From Bacteroidia bacterium (lineage in GTDB: Bacteria; Bacteroidota; Bacteroidia; Flavobacteriales; Flavobacteriaceae): a DNA stretch of 64,000 nt. A program made the translations under genes and the position numbers. The notes under the pieces are model-generated. The model saw nothing but the letters and a program-made list of their open reading frames with translations. It made no database searches and was not told the origin of the DNA. Positions 1 through 8,823 of the stretch are shown here, one piece after another (within the stretch, counting starts at the first letter, position 1; every line of letters starts with the position of its first letter). The stretch spans positions 1,102,963 to 1,166,962 of the forward strand of contig JAUIAY010000001.1 in assembly GCA_030425285.1 (NCBI GenBank), read 5' to 3'.

Positions 1-765
1 ATTCCTGATCGCATAAAAAAGGAAATTTACATTCAGGAATGTGCTAGAATAATGGACATTAGTGAGGAGGTTTTGTTCAGTACATTGGCTCAAATTAACA
101 AAAAGCAATTTCAAGATACCAACAAACAGTACCAACAAGAACAAAAGACCTTTGAAGTCATTAAGCACAAACAACCTGTTAAGAAGGTTGATGTTCAATA
201 TGAATTGGAACGAAAAATTATTCAAATATTATTGCTCTACGGAAGTGAAACAGAAGAATTTGAAGATTTGATTCTGAAAGAAAATGATAACAATGAATTG
301 GTGTTGGAGCCAGTTAAACACGAAGCCAAGGTTTTTGAAAAAATCTACCTCGATTTACAGGATGATGAAATGCAATTCTCCAATGAAAATTTCAAAGAGT
401 TGTACTATACCATTATTGATACATTAAATCAAAATCCCGATTTCGCCATTGAAAGCTTTGTGAATACGGTTACGCCTGAAATGGCCAATGAAATTACAAC
501 CATTTTGATGGAAGATGAACGTTATGTGCTATCTGATTGGGAACGTAAAAATATCTTTCCAAAGGAAAAACAACATACTATTTCGCAGTTGGTTAGTGAA
601 ACAATCTTAAGTTTACGCTGTTTTTTAATAGAACAAAAAGTTACCGAATTCCAACAGGAAACTTTGGATTCAAAAACTGAAGTAAATAAAAATATTCTTG
701 AAGAAGTTAAGGACTATTCCAGTCTAAAAATGTTGTTGTCAAGAAAACTAAATCGTGTCTTATAA
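1..765 (+). CDS. dnaG: DNA primase, C-terminal part (5' end outside window)
   Basis: The frame is open from base 1, so the gene starts upstream and only the last 254 residues are present. The first visible residues (IPDRIKKEIYIQECARIMDI) and the following helical stretch resemble the C-terminal half of bacterial DnaG, the region between the TOPRIM core and the helicase-binding tail. The catalytic zinc and TOPRIM domains lie outside the window. DnaG makes RNA primers at the replication fork with the DnaB helicase. It converges with the minus-strand response regulator and overlaps it by 6 bases, with no terminator between them. A methionine at 52 is internal and is not the start. The assignment rests on the recognisable C-terminal segment only. 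Confidence 0.85.
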   Translation: MPDRIKKEIYIQECARIMDISEEVLFSTLAQINKKQFQDTNKQYQQEQKTFEVIKHKQPVKKVDVQYELERKIIQILLLYGSETEEFEDLILKENDNNELVLEPVKHEAKVFEKIYLDLQDDEMQFSNENFKELYYTIIDTLNQNPDFAIESFVNTVTPEMANEITTILMEDERYVLSDWERKNIFPKEKQHTISQLVSETILSLRCFLIEQKVTEFQQETLDSKTEVNKNILEEVKDYSSLKMLLSRKLNRVL

Positions 766-1386
766 CTCGAGTAACTTTGCACGACTGATTAAGTCCACAA
801 TGTTGGTGACGTTTAGTTTTTTCATTAAACGCGCTTTATAAGTACTAACGGTTTTTTCGTTGATGTTAAGCTCGTTTGCAACTTCCTTGTTTTTACGCCC
901 CGAAGACAATAATTTTAAGACTTCAATTTCACGAGTAGATAGTTTTTTGTACACCGATCCAGATCGAGTTACACGCCTGCCCATAGTCATCTGTTGCGCA
1001 ATATCATTACTCAAATAAGTGCCACCTTCATAAACTTTCAATATGGCTTCTTTTAAAGTGATAATATTAGCTGATTTGTTTAAATAACCTTCAGCACCAG
1101 CTTTTATAGTATTAATGGCATAAATCTCTTCCGGTTGGGAGGAAAACATTATGGTTTTTACTTCTGGATATTCACGCTTTAAACGTCGCAAGGCCGTAAT
1201 ACCATTAAGTTTAGGGAGATCGATTTCGCTCAATATAATATCGACGCGGTTTTCCTTTAAAAAGTCAAAAATAGCCTCGCCGTTTTCCACACCACCAACA
1301 ACTTGAATGTGTGGAGACGTCACAAAAAGTAACTCTAGTCCTTTTCGAATAATTGGATGGCTATCAGCAACCAACAGTTTTATCAT
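760..1386 (-). CDS. NarL/FixJ-family response regulator with Glu at the phosphorylation site
   Basis: A 208-residue protein with an N-terminal receiver domain (about 1-120) and a C-terminal LuxR-type helix-turn-helix (about 145-205; LSTREIEVLKLLSSG and NINEKTVSTYKARLMKKL). It should bind DNA as a transcription regulator. The receiver is atypical. The usual phospho-acceptor Asp is Glu54 (codon at 1225-1227, in LSEIDLPKLNG), and the second acid of the Asp pair is Ser9 (VADSHP). The conserved Lys (LNKSA) and Ser (MFSSQ) are kept. Glu at this site can mimic phosphorylation, so the protein may act without a kinase; that is inference. No histidine kinase gene is adjacent. It lies between dnaG and nadE. 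Confidence 0.9.
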   Translation of the reverse strand: MIKLLVADSHPIIRKGLELLFVTSPHIQVVGGVENGEAIFDFLKENRVDIILSEIDLPKLNGITALRRLKREYPEVKTIMFSSQPEEIYAINTIKAGAEGYLNKSANIITLKEAILKVYEGGTYLSNDIAQQMTMGRRVTRSGSVYKKLSTREIEVLKLLSSGRKNKEVANELNINEKTVSTYKARLMKKLNVTNIVDLISRAKLLEL

Positions 1387-1482
1387 TACTTCTAAATTTT
1401 AGAGATTATCACTGTTGAGGCAATGATGTATTAGCAAATACACTACAGTAAAGATATAAAATTCAAAGCTAATTTGTAGGAT

Positions 1483-2271
1483 TTATTTCAAATTCTTTGG
1501 TATTTCACAAATTGGTATGGGTATCATTTTGTGTTTATTGGCTGTATTGAAACGTTTGTAAATTTTAAACACATCTTGACTTCTGCCTTCAAATTCATCA
1601 ATGGTTTTTCCTTGTTCGTCCATAAGCATAGCCCATTCCAATTCAGAATATGAAGCACCAATTTGATCTTCATCACTTCTGGCATCCCCAAACAAGCCAT
1701 CACTTGGAGCAGCTTCCATAATGGATTCTGGAACCTCTAAAATGGCTCCAATTTGATATACTTCAGATTTTAATAAATCGGCAATAGGGCTTAAATCTAC
1801 TCCACCATCACCATATTTAGTGTAAAAACCAACGCCAAAATCTTCGACCTTATTTCCAGTTCCAGCAACCAATAATTTTAGTAATCCAGCATGATAGTAA
1901 AGCGTTGTCATGCGTAATCGAGCTCTAGTATTGGCCAGTGCCATATCCACAACTTCAGGTTTACCTTCCAAAGTGACTTCGGTTTTAAACTCTTCAAAAA
2001 CAGGCGTTAAATCGGTTCTAGTATCACGAACGTTACTAAACCGTTCTTTAAGTTGAGCGATATGCTCTTGGGCACGACTCACATGACTAGGCGCCTGATG
2101 GATTGGCATTTCAATACAAAGTACCTCTAAGCCGGTTTTGGCACATAGAGTGGAGGTTACGGCCGAGTCAATTCCGCCAGAAATACCAACAACAAATCCG
2201 TTGACTTTAGCGTTATTGGCATAATCCTTAAGCCAGTTTACTATATGATCTATTACTTTTTCTGTTTGCAT
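1483..2271 (-). CDS. nadE: NAD(+) synthetase, ammonia-dependent type
   Basis: NadE adenylates deamido-NAD and replaces the adenylate with an amino group to give NAD in the cytoplasm. The PP-loop ATP site GISGGIDSAV is near the N-terminus, and the C-terminal part carries the family motif GTGNKVEDFGVGFYTKYGDG. At 262 residues there is no glutaminase domain, so free ammonia is the expected nitrogen donor. The frame could begin at 2313, but that adds 14 residues not expected in the family, so the Met at 2271 (MQTEKVIDHIVNWLK) is preferred. The gene is divergent from gldB, an arrangement I recall from other Flavobacteria. Confidence 0.93.
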   Translation of the reverse strand: MQTEKVIDHIVNWLKDYANNAKVNGFVVGISGGIDSAVTSTLCAKTGLEVLCIEMPIHQAPSHVSRAQEHIAQLKERFSNVRDTRTDLTPVFEEFKTEVTLEGKPEVVDMALANTRARLRMTTLYYHAGLLKLLVAGTGNKVEDFGVGFYTKYGDGGVDLSPIADLLKSEVYQIGAILEVPESIMEAAPSDGLFGDARSDEDQIGASYSELEWAMLMDEQGKTIDEFEGRSQDVFKIYKRFNTANKHKMIPIPICEIPKNLK

Positions 2272-2364
2272 TTTGTAGAAGTTTTTAAGCAAAGAAATGT
2301 ACCTTTGCTTCACAAAAATAATTCAATAAGATTAGTTATAAAAATTAATAGTTTGTTCAACAGT

Positions 2365-3324
2365 ATGAGGTTTGTAATCTTAATGTTTTCATTGGTAATA
2401 GTATTCTCCTGTAAACAGGAATCTAAAATTGAATCTGAAATAGCCCAAATAGATGTTGATTTTATCGTTGAGCGTTTTGATAAAGCTTTCGGAGAAGCCA
2501 AACCTGGAGACCTGCCCCAGCTAAAATCGGCTTATCCGTTTATGTTTTCTGACCGCTATGATGATGCGTTTTGGATAACAAGAATGAATGATACCTTGCA
2601 ACAGGAATTAACAAATGAATCTAGTAAGGTTTTTGATGAGTTAGTTGATGAGAAGGATGAGATTACACAGTTGTTTCAACATTTGAAATACTATTTTCCG
2701 GAGTTTAAAGTACCTAGGGTCATTACTGCGACATCATCGGTAGATTATAGAAACAAAGTGATTGTTACTGATACCATTGTGTTGATTTCCATTGATACTT
2801 ATTTGGGGAAGGATCATGAGTTTTATCAAGGTATACAGCATTATTTACGTCAAAACTTTGAGCGGGAGCAAATGGTCGTAGATATGGCCAATGCTTATGC
2901 AGAAAAATATAGTTTTCAAGTCAACAGAAAAACATTGTTGGATGAAATGGTTTACTTTGGGAAACTACTTTATTTTAAGGATGTCATGGTTCCGTTTAAA
3001 AATGACGCCCAAAAAATAGGCTACACTAATGATCAATTGGATTGGGCCAAATCCAATGAATTTTTTATTTGGAATCATTTTATGGATAAGGAACTGCTAT
3101 ATAGCACAGATTCCAAACTGCCTTCCCGATTTATTAATCCAGCACCTTTTTCAAAGTTTTATTTAGAAATGATTGATAAGGAATCTCCAGGTAGAATAGG
3201 ACAGTTTATTGGTTGGCAAATCGTGAAATCCTATATGGCCAATAATGATGTTGACCTTAAAGACATGTTGATAAAAGAACCGATCGAAATTTTTAATAAT
3301 TCAAAATACAAACCACAGAAATAA
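2365..3324 (+). CDS. gldB: Gliding motility lipoprotein GldB
   Basis: A 319-residue lipoprotein required for gliding in Flavobacterium. The start at 2365 gives a proper lipoprotein signal (MRFVILMFSLVIVFSC), with the lipidated Cys at residue 16. The open frame extends to 2245, but that would add 40 polar residues before the signal and run into nadE, so it is rejected. The body is soluble and mostly helical and matches GldB as remembered (for example FDKAFGEAKPGDLPQLKSAY). Its stop overlaps the gldC start (TAATG), indicating translational coupling. The molecular role of GldB is not established; it is needed for stability or function of the motility machinery. Confidence 0.9.
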   Translation: MRFVILMFSLVIVFSCKQESKIESEIAQIDVDFIVERFDKAFGEAKPGDLPQLKSAYPFMFSDRYDDAFWITRMNDTLQQELTNESSKVFDELVDEKDEITQLFQHLKYYFPEFKVPRVITATSSVDYRNKVIVTDTIVLISIDTYLGKDHEFYQGIQHYLRQNFEREQMVVDMANAYAEKYSFQVNRKTLLDEMVYFGKLLYFKDVMVPFKNDAQKIGYTNDQLDWAKSNEFFIWNHFMDKELLYSTDSKLPSRFINPAPFSKFYLEMIDKESPGRIGQFIGWQIVKSYMANNDVDLKDMLIKEPIEIFNNSKYKPQK

Positions 3325-3656
3325 TGGCAAATTTAAAATCGACTATTGAGCTAACCGTAGAATTGGATGAGAATCGTGTGCCCGAAAAGTTAAGTTGGAC
3401 AGCACAAGATGGTGGTATAAATAATGAAGAAGCTAAAGCGATGCTTTTGTCTGTATGGGATCACAAAACGCAAGAAACACTTCGAATTGATTTGTGGACC
3501 AAAGATATGCCAGTAGATGAAATGAAAGTATTTTTTCATCAAACGTTGGTTGCTATGAGTGATACATTTCACAAGGCAACTCAAGACGAAAAAATGACAG
3601 CAACTATGAAAGATTTTTGTGATTATTTTGCTGAAAAGTTAGAGTTGAAAAAATAA
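3324..3656 (+). CDS. gldC: Gliding motility protein GldC
   Basis: A 110-residue cytoplasmic protein without a signal sequence, matching GldC (ELTVELDENRVPEKLSWTA near the N-terminus; FCDYFAEKLELKK at the end). It is translated directly after gldB with a 1-base overlap. In Flavobacterium, gldC improves gliding but is not absolutely essential. The gene ends inside the upstream arm of the hairpin terminator at 3655-3684, so gldB-gldC is a two-gene unit. Confidence 0.9.
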   Translation: MANLKSTIELTVELDENRVPEKLSWTAQDGGINNEEAKAMLLSVWDHKTQETLRIDLWTKDMPVDEMKVFFHQTLVAMSDTFHKATQDEKMTATMKDFCDYFAEKLELKK

Positions 3657-3684
3657 AAAAAGCTGGGAATTTCCCAGCTTTTTT
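3655..3684. terminator. Bidirectional terminator between gldC and aquaporin
   Basis: A perfect inverted repeat AGCTGGGAA/TTCCCAGCT at 3661-3678 is flanked by an A-run on the left and TTTTTT on the right. It can therefore terminate both gldBC (plus) and the aquaporin gene (minus), which converge here. Confidence 0.9.
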
Positions 3685-3702
3685 GCTTGTCGTGAGAATT
3701 TA

Positions 3703-4392
3703 TTAGTCCTTATTTGGAGCCAAAAATTTATAAACAATACCAGCTAGTATTGCTCCTACAATAGGTGCTACCCAGAATAGCCATAATTGACCTGTTGCCC
3801 AATCGCCAACAAATAGTGCTTGACTGGTACTTCTTGCTGGGTTAACCGAGGTATTAGTTACAGGAATGCTTATTAAGTGAATGAGTGTTAAAGCTAAACC
3901 AATAGCAACACCTGCAAACCCTGTGATGGCATTTTTATGGGTTGAACCTAGAATCACTATCAAGAACATAAAGGTCATGACTACTTCGGTAACTAGGGCT
4001 GATGTCATATTGTAACCCATTGGAGAATGTTCACCATATCCGTTAGCTGCAAATCCATCTGAAAGGCTAAAACTATCAATGCCTGAAGCGATTAAGTATA
4101 AAATGCCTGCACCTGCTAAACCACCTAATACTTGAGATACAATGTAGCCTGGTAGTTCTTTTCCTTCAAAACGACCAGCTGCCCAAAAACCTATGGAAAC
4201 AGCTGGATTAAAATGCGCTCCAGAAATGTGCCCTAAAGCATAAGCGCCTGTTAAGACTGTTAAACCAAAAGCCAATGCTACACCAGCGAAACCGATACCT
4301 AAATCGGGAATACCAGCAGCTAAAACGGCACTTCCACAACCACCTAAAACGAGCCAGAGGGTTCCAATAAATTCTGCTAAAAGTTTTTTCAT
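3703..4392 (-). CDS. aqpZ: Aquaporin Z
   Basis: A 229-residue, six-helix inner-membrane water channel of the MIP family. Both half-helix signatures are present: NPAVS in the first half and NPARS in the second. The residues around the pore are of water-selective type rather than glycerol-facilitator type ([13 protein letters not shown]; no long loop insertions). It follows the formylglycine-generating enzyme gene on the same strand after 124 bases, so it may be the last gene of the sulfatase island or an independent unit. The AT-rich gap upstream (4393-4516) shows no clear promoter. Confidence 0.93.
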   Translation of the reverse strand: MKKLLAEFIGTLWLVLGGCGSAVLAAGIPDLGIGFAGVALAFGLTVLTGAYALGHISGAHFNPAVSIGFWAAGRFEGKELPGYIVSQVLGGLAGAGILYLIASGIDSFSLSDGFAANGYGEHSPMGYNMTSALVTEVVMTFMFLIVILGSTHKNAITGFAGVAIGLALTLIHLISIPVTNTSVNPARSTSQALFVGDWATGQLWLFWVAPIVGAILAGIVYKFLAPNKD

Positions 4393-4516
4393 AATTTAAT
4401 TGTTTAATTAGTTTATAGTTATGACACCAATTTTAAATTGATGTCACTTAAAATTAGTTTATTTTAATTTATTAAACAACTAAAAATGAGAAGCTTATTT
4501 GATAAGGTCTTTTGAG

Positions 4517-5584
4517 TTATTCTATATCCTTAACACATCGAAAGCCTAAATGGTTTTGACCGGAATCTGTTGAAGTGGCCATACGGGATGTAGACCGATA
4601 ATTGGAACAATACTGTTCACTACACAAAAAAGAACCACCTTTAATAACACGTTTTTGCGTTGAGTAGGGGTCATTAGGGTCGTAACTGCTTTCTGGACCT
4701 GTAGGGTTGTAGCATAATTTCGTACCATTGGCTAGGTACATTTTTTTGGTGTCTGGTCGGTACCAGTCACTAGTCCATTCCCATACATTTCCAATCATGT
4801 CGTACAAACCAAAAATGTTTTCTGTATAGGATTTCACTGGAGCAGAAGTTTCAAATCCGTCCTTTTGCGTGTTCTTATGCGGAAAATCACCTTGAAAAAA
4901 GTTAGCGAGATATGTGCCTTGAGGAGTTAATTCCTTGCCCCAAACAAATTGATTTCTATTGTCAGAACCTCTAGATGCAAACTCCCATTCGGCTTCTGTA
5001 GGTAAACGTTTGCCAGCCCATTTAGCATAGGCTTCGGCATCTTCATAGGCAATGTGAACTACTGGATGGTTATCCTTTCCTTCAATATTACTATTGGGAC
5101 CTTGTGGGTGCTTCCAATCGGCACCGTTTACCCAGAGCCACCATTGACTATAATCATTTAAATTAACAGCATGAGGTGGAGGTGAAAATACTAATGAACC
5201 AGGTTGTAGTAGGGAGTCATGAGGCTTTGGAGTTCCTTCTGGAAGATCTTTTTTTATTTGATTCCAGTCTACTGGTCTTTCGGAAACGGTTATATATCCT
5301 GTTTCATCAACAAATGCTTTAAATTGTGCATTGGTGACTTCGGTTTCGTCCATAAAAAATGAATCGACTTTCACCAAAACTTCCGGGCCTTCATCTTTTT
5401 CTGCATACTCTTCACTACTGCCCATAGTAAATGTACCTCCTGAAATATAAACCATGCCTTTTGGTGCTATTATAGAATTAGTGTTAACTGCCGTTTCATT
5501 AGTTTCAACAGTTTCCGCGTTGTTGTTTTTACAATTCAATAAAAACAAACTTAATAAGGCTAAAGGGATAAAGTAGTATTTCAT
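4517..5584 (-). CDS. Exported formylglycine-generating enzyme (sulfatase-activating lipoprotein)
   Basis: A 355-residue SUMF1/FGE-family protein that should oxidise the active-site Cys of sulfatases to formylglycine. It begins with a lipoprotein signal (lipidation at Cys18, LLSLFLLNC). The FGE fold follows from about residue 42 (MVYISGGTFTMGSSEEYAEK). The C-terminus holds the two copper-binding catalytic cysteines, Cys321 and Cys326, in GGSFLCSEQYC, equivalent to Cys336 and Cys341 of human SUMF1, and ends HLGFRC. This separates it from GldK, the same fold without the cysteines, at 48118. The lipoprotein signal implies maturation of sulfatases on the periplasmic side. It lies 105 bases downstream of a sulfatase gene. 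Confidence 0.9.
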   Translation of the reverse strand: MKYYFIPLALLSLFLLNCKNNNAETVETNETAVNTNSIIAPKGMVYISGGTFTMGSSEEYAEKDEGPEVLVKVDSFFMDETEVTNAQFKAFVDETGYITVSERPVDWNQIKKDLPEGTPKPHDSLLQPGSLVFSPPPHAVNLNDYSQWWLWVNGADWKHPQGPNSNIEGKDNHPVVHIAYEDAEAYAKWAGKRLPTEAEWEFASRGSDNRNQFVWGKELTPQGTYLANFFQGDFPHKNTQKDGFETSAPVKSYTENIFGLYDMIGNVWEWTSDWYRPDTKKMYLANGTKLCYNPTGPESSYDPNDPYSTQKRVIKGGSFLCSEQYCSNYRSTSRMATSTDSGQNHLGFRCVKDIE

Positions 5585-5689
5585 AAAGTAAAAGTGAGAA
5601 TAAAGATACTATAAAATTATAAAGGGAACACTATGTTAGTACAAGTGCTCCCTTTTATAATCAATAATTATTAATTAACACATATAATA

Positions 5690-8143
5690 TTATTGACTCA
5701 TCATTAAGCGTTTTGCTTCAGCTTCCAAATCTATATAGGGAGTTCCTTCAACAGTTACTCCTACACCAAATATAGTACCTCCTTCAAATTCACTAGGAGA
5801 AGGATAGTGTTCACTAACAGCATCACCACTGTCGTAGCCAACACAAAGCCCATCACCAGAAAGTGTAAATTTAGCAGGTTGTGTCTTCATTTGGCCTTCA
5901 GCAACAAGTGTTTCATCTATATATAATTTTGTGCTGCCCAAGAATTCTCCATGTTCTCCACGATCTTCTTTTTTAAATTCAACACCAAAAGTATGCTTTC
6001 CAGTAGTGATTGGCGCACTGGAAACAAACACTTGTTCTGGTTTGATGCCTAAGAAGTTATACACATAATAAAGTTTTTTGTCTTTTATAAATAATGTGTG
6101 TCCACCAAAACGAGAACCATGAGCAAATATAACACCAGATGCATTTGGATCAATAATTTCAACATTAGCCAAAAGTTTATAATCTCGCCCTCTTATGTTT
6201 ACAGCAACACCTTCGGGTACAGGGGCTGTTCCAGGTTTATATATAAATCGATCTTTAGCAGGTTCTTCTTTTGGTCTTTCAATAGTTAATAATTCAGCAG
6301 CAGCTCTATCGTCCAACGGTAGTACTTTATTGATTTCAGCTTGTTTAAACCATTCATCAATGAGTTCTTGAAGTTTTTCAGGGTTTTCTTCAGCTAAATT
6401 ACGAGATTCCGAACGGTCTTCATTGAGGTTGTAAAGCTCCCATACATCTTTGTCGAAATTTCCTTTTCCAGAAATTGGCGCATGTAAAGCCACTGCTTTC
6501 CAACCATCTTTATAAATACCTCTGGTTCCCAACATACAGTAATATTGTACCTCTTTTTGAGTTGGAGCGTCTGGTGCCGCATCAAATGAGTAAGCCATAG
6601 AAACACCTGATAATGGTGTTTGTTTGACACCGTTGTAGTATTCAGGCATCTCAACGCCACAAACATCCAGCAAGGTTGCAACAATATCCGTAGAGTGATG
6701 GTATTGATGTCTGACTTCACCACGAGCCTTTATTCCTTTTGGCCAAGAAATGACCAATGGATCATTGGTGCCACCTGCGAATTGTGAGTAACGCTTAAAC
6801 ATTTTAAAAGGCGCTGAAAATGCTGCAGCCCAACCTGTAGGGAAATGGTTATAAGTTTCTGGGCCACCAAGGGTTTCGAGATACTTTAAATTTTCTGACA
6901 ATTCATCAGGATAACCGTTAAAGAACTTATTTTCATTAACAGAACCATTTGGACTACCTTCACCTGAAGCACCATTGTCTGCTGCGTAAAGGACAATAGT
7001 GTTTTCTAATTGCCCAGTTTCTTCTAAATAATCAATAATTCTACCAACTTGAGCATCGGTATACTCTGAAAAACCGGCATAAACTTCGGCCATTCTTGAA
7101 AATAATTTTTTCTCATCAGCATTCAATTCATCCCAAGGGCGCACATAGTCACCAGGATTTGCAACATCTTCCGGCATAGGATTAAAAGGTGTTATTTGAG
7201 TATCTTCAGGAAGAATGCCTTTTTTCTTCATTCGATCAACCACCCAAGTTCTGTAAGCATCATAACCATCGTCGAACATACCTTTATATTTTTCAGTATA
7301 CTCCTTAGGTGAGTGATGTGGCGCATGATTGGCTCCTGGATTAAACCACATATAAAATGGTTTAGAAGGATTGGTAGATCTTTGATTTTGAAGCATTTCA
7401 ATGGCTTGGTCAGCTAAATCTTTAGATAAATGATAACCATTTTCTGGTCCGTAAGGAGGTTCAATAAAACGATTGTCTTCTACTAAATCAGGGTACCAGT
7501 TATTGGTTTCACCTCCTAGGAAACCATAAAATCGGTCAAATCCTATTTGGGTTGGCCATTCTGAACGATTTCCTCCTGCAGCAATATCAGATTCAGGAAC
7601 ATTATGATTTTTACCTATCCAAAATGTGCTCCAGCCATTATCGCGCATAATTTGAGCAAATGGCGCACAATCATCCGGAACACGACCATTAGCTCCTGGG
7701 AAACCATCAGCAGTTTCCGTAATAGAAGCCATGCCATTTAAATGGTGGTTTCTACCGGTTAAAATAGTAGAACGTGTAGGCGAACATAGTGCTGTTGTAT
7801 GCCATTGGGTGTACGTTAATCCATTGGCAGCCAAACGATCCATAGTTGGCATGTTAATACGCCCACCATACGGAGACCAAGCTGCTAGGCCAGTATCATC
7901 ATAAAGAACAAATAGAATATTTGGTGCGCCTTCAGGAGCTTGTTTTGGAGCATAAGCAGTCCAATCAGCTTTTGAATCTCTTACGTCTAATTCAATTTTA
8001 CCTTTAAAGTCGTCATTAGATGTTGTTTTGTCATCAGATGATTCCTGTTTTGTATTACATGAAATCATAAGTAACAAACAAAATGTCAATAACGATAATT
8101 GTAGGACATTTTGATTTTTCATTTTTGATTTTTGATTTTTCAT
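5690..8143 (-). CDS. Arylsulfatase, large lipoprotein type
   Basis: An 817-residue sulfatase of the alkaline-phosphatase superfamily that hydrolyses sulfate esters in the periplasm or at the outer membrane. It has a lipoprotein signal with lipidation at Cys29 (LLMISC), metal ligands in YDDTG (residues 81-85), the formylglycine site CSPTR at 120-124 followed by STILTGR, and AADNGASGEG later. About 200 residues beyond the catalytic core form a beta-rich C-terminal domain seen in long arylsulfatases. Two starts are possible, Met1 at 8143 and Met8 at 8122, and both lie in a heptamer repeat (8109-8154). Substrate is unknown. No carbohydrate-degrading genes are nearby. Confidence 0.93.
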   Translation of the reverse strand: MKNQKSKMKNQNVLQLSLLTFCLLLMISCNTKQESSDDKTTSNDDFKGKIELDVRDSKADWTAYAPKQAPEGAPNILFVLYDDTGLAAWSPYGGRINMPTMDRLAANGLTYTQWHTTALCSPTRSTILTGRNHHLNGMASITETADGFPGANGRVPDDCAPFAQIMRDNGWSTFWIGKNHNVPESDIAAGGNRSEWPTQIGFDRFYGFLGGETNNWYPDLVEDNRFIEPPYGPENGYHLSKDLADQAIEMLQNQRSTNPSKPFYMWFNPGANHAPHHSPKEYTEKYKGMFDDGYDAYRTWVVDRMKKKGILPEDTQITPFNPMPEDVANPGDYVRPWDELNADEKKLFSRMAEVYAGFSEYTDAQVGRIIDYLEETGQLENTIVLYAADNGASGEGSPNGSVNENKFFNGYPDELSENLKYLETLGGPETYNHFPTGWAAAFSAPFKMFKRYSQFAGGTNDPLVISWPKGIKARGEVRHQYHHSTDIVATLLDVCGVEMPEYYNGVKQTPLSGVSMAYSFDAAPDAPTQKEVQYYCMLGTRGIYKDGWKAVALHAPISGKGNFDKDVWELYNLNEDRSESRNLAEENPEKLQELIDEWFKQAEINKVLPLDDRAAAELLTIERPKEEPAKDRFIYKPGTAPVPEGVAVNIRGRDYKLLANVEIIDPNASGVIFAHGSRFGGHTLFIKDKKLYYVYNFLGIKPEQVFVSSAPITTGKHTFGVEFKKEDRGEHGEFLGSTKLYIDETLVAEGQMKTQPAKFTLSGDGLCVGYDSGDAVSEHYPSPSEFEGGTIFGVGVTVEGTPYIDLEAEAKRLMMSQ

Positions 8144-8154
8144 TTTTCATTTTT
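8109..8154. repeat. Heptamer tandem repeat over the sulfatase start
   Basis: About six imperfect copies of TTTTTSA (plus strand; S = G or C) run from 8109 to 8154 and cover both candidate start codons of the sulfatase gene. The unit length is not a multiple of three, so a change in copy number would shift the frame between Met1 and Met8 or alter the leader. Read as protein, it produces the duplicated N-terminus MKNQKSK-MKNQN. Confidence 0.85.
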
Positions 8155-8175
8155 ATATGATTAATTAAAGCTGCA

Positions 8176-8183
8176 CAAAATTA
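8176..8183 (-). promoter_or_regulatory. Possible -7 element of the sulfatase promoter
   Basis: The minus strand reads TAATTTTG, a full match to the Bacteroidota -7 consensus TAnnTTTG, placing transcription start near 8170 and leaving a 27-base leader to Met1. No TTG is found at the -33 position, so support is partial. Confidence 0.35.
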
Positions 8184-8208
8184 TTGTAAAGCTGTCTTTA
8201 AAAAAATA

Positions 8209-8823
8209 TCATTTGATAATTTTTAGTCTTTTTTTGATTCGATGTAGTGTTAAAGCTCTTATACCTAGAAAGCTAGCTATGTGTTTGTCAAAAGTAGATT
8301 CTAGATAAAGAGGATTGATATCCACTAAATCTAAATAGCGCTCTTCAGAATTCATTGAAACAAATGTGTGGATTCTGTGTGAAAACGCTTGTATGATTTC
8401 TTTAAGGATATTAACGAACATTTTCATGATTTCTGGGTTTTCGTATCCTAGAGATTCCAATTTTTCAATGTCGAATTTTAAAACATGGGTTTCTCCAATA
8501 GCTTCAGTTTTTAAAATTTGAACCTGATCGGTAAAAACCCTTGGGTCACCAAAAATGTATCCTTTTGATCGGATGTGGTAAATGCATTCATAACCGTTTT
8601 TATCTATGCTGTATGCACGTGAAGAGCCTTTTAAGATCAAAAAAACGGTTTTATCTGTTCGGCCATTTTTTAAAATAATCTCCTTGTTTTTATAAATGCC
8701 ATAAGTAGTCATTTTAATAAATGTTTCTACTTCTTTATTCTTTAAATAGGGATAAAATGTTTTAACTAAATGTTTTATTTCTGACTTTGAAAGCGTCATA
8801 GCGTATTGCTTATTTAAGTTCAA
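8209..8823 (-). CDS. Crp/Fnr-family transcription regulator
   Basis: A 204-residue protein with a cyclic-nucleotide-binding-type beta-barrel (about 20-110; KNGRTDKTVFLILKGSSRAY), a long dimerisation helix, and a short C-terminal helix-turn-helix (IASFLGIRALTLHRIKKRL). The arginine and glutamate pattern of true cAMP receptors is not evident, so the ligand is unknown; this subgroup is common in Flavobacteria. The frame overlaps the end of the HAD gene by 14 bases. A second Met at 8799 would leave a 10-base gap and is an equally reasonable start. Its position between two sulfatase transcripts makes it the obvious candidate regulator of the island. Confidence 0.85.
   Translation of the reverse strand: MNLNKQYAMTLSKSEIKHLVKTFYPYLKNKEVETFIKMTTYGIYKNKEIILKNGRTDKTVFLILKGSSRAYSIDKNGYECIYHIRSKGYIFGDPRVFTDQVQILKTEAIGETHVLKFDIEKLESLGYENPEIMKMFVNILKEIIQAFSHRIHTFVSMNSEERYLDLVDINPLYLESTFDKHIASFLGIRALTLHRIKKRLKIIK

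Noticed and set aside
62-271. Alternative frame of 69 residues inside dnaG
   Set aside because: It overlaps the clear DnaG frame on the same strand and has no recognisable features.
2245-2364. N-terminal extension of GldB to 2245
   Set aside because: It would run through the divergent nadE start and bury the lipoprotein signal.
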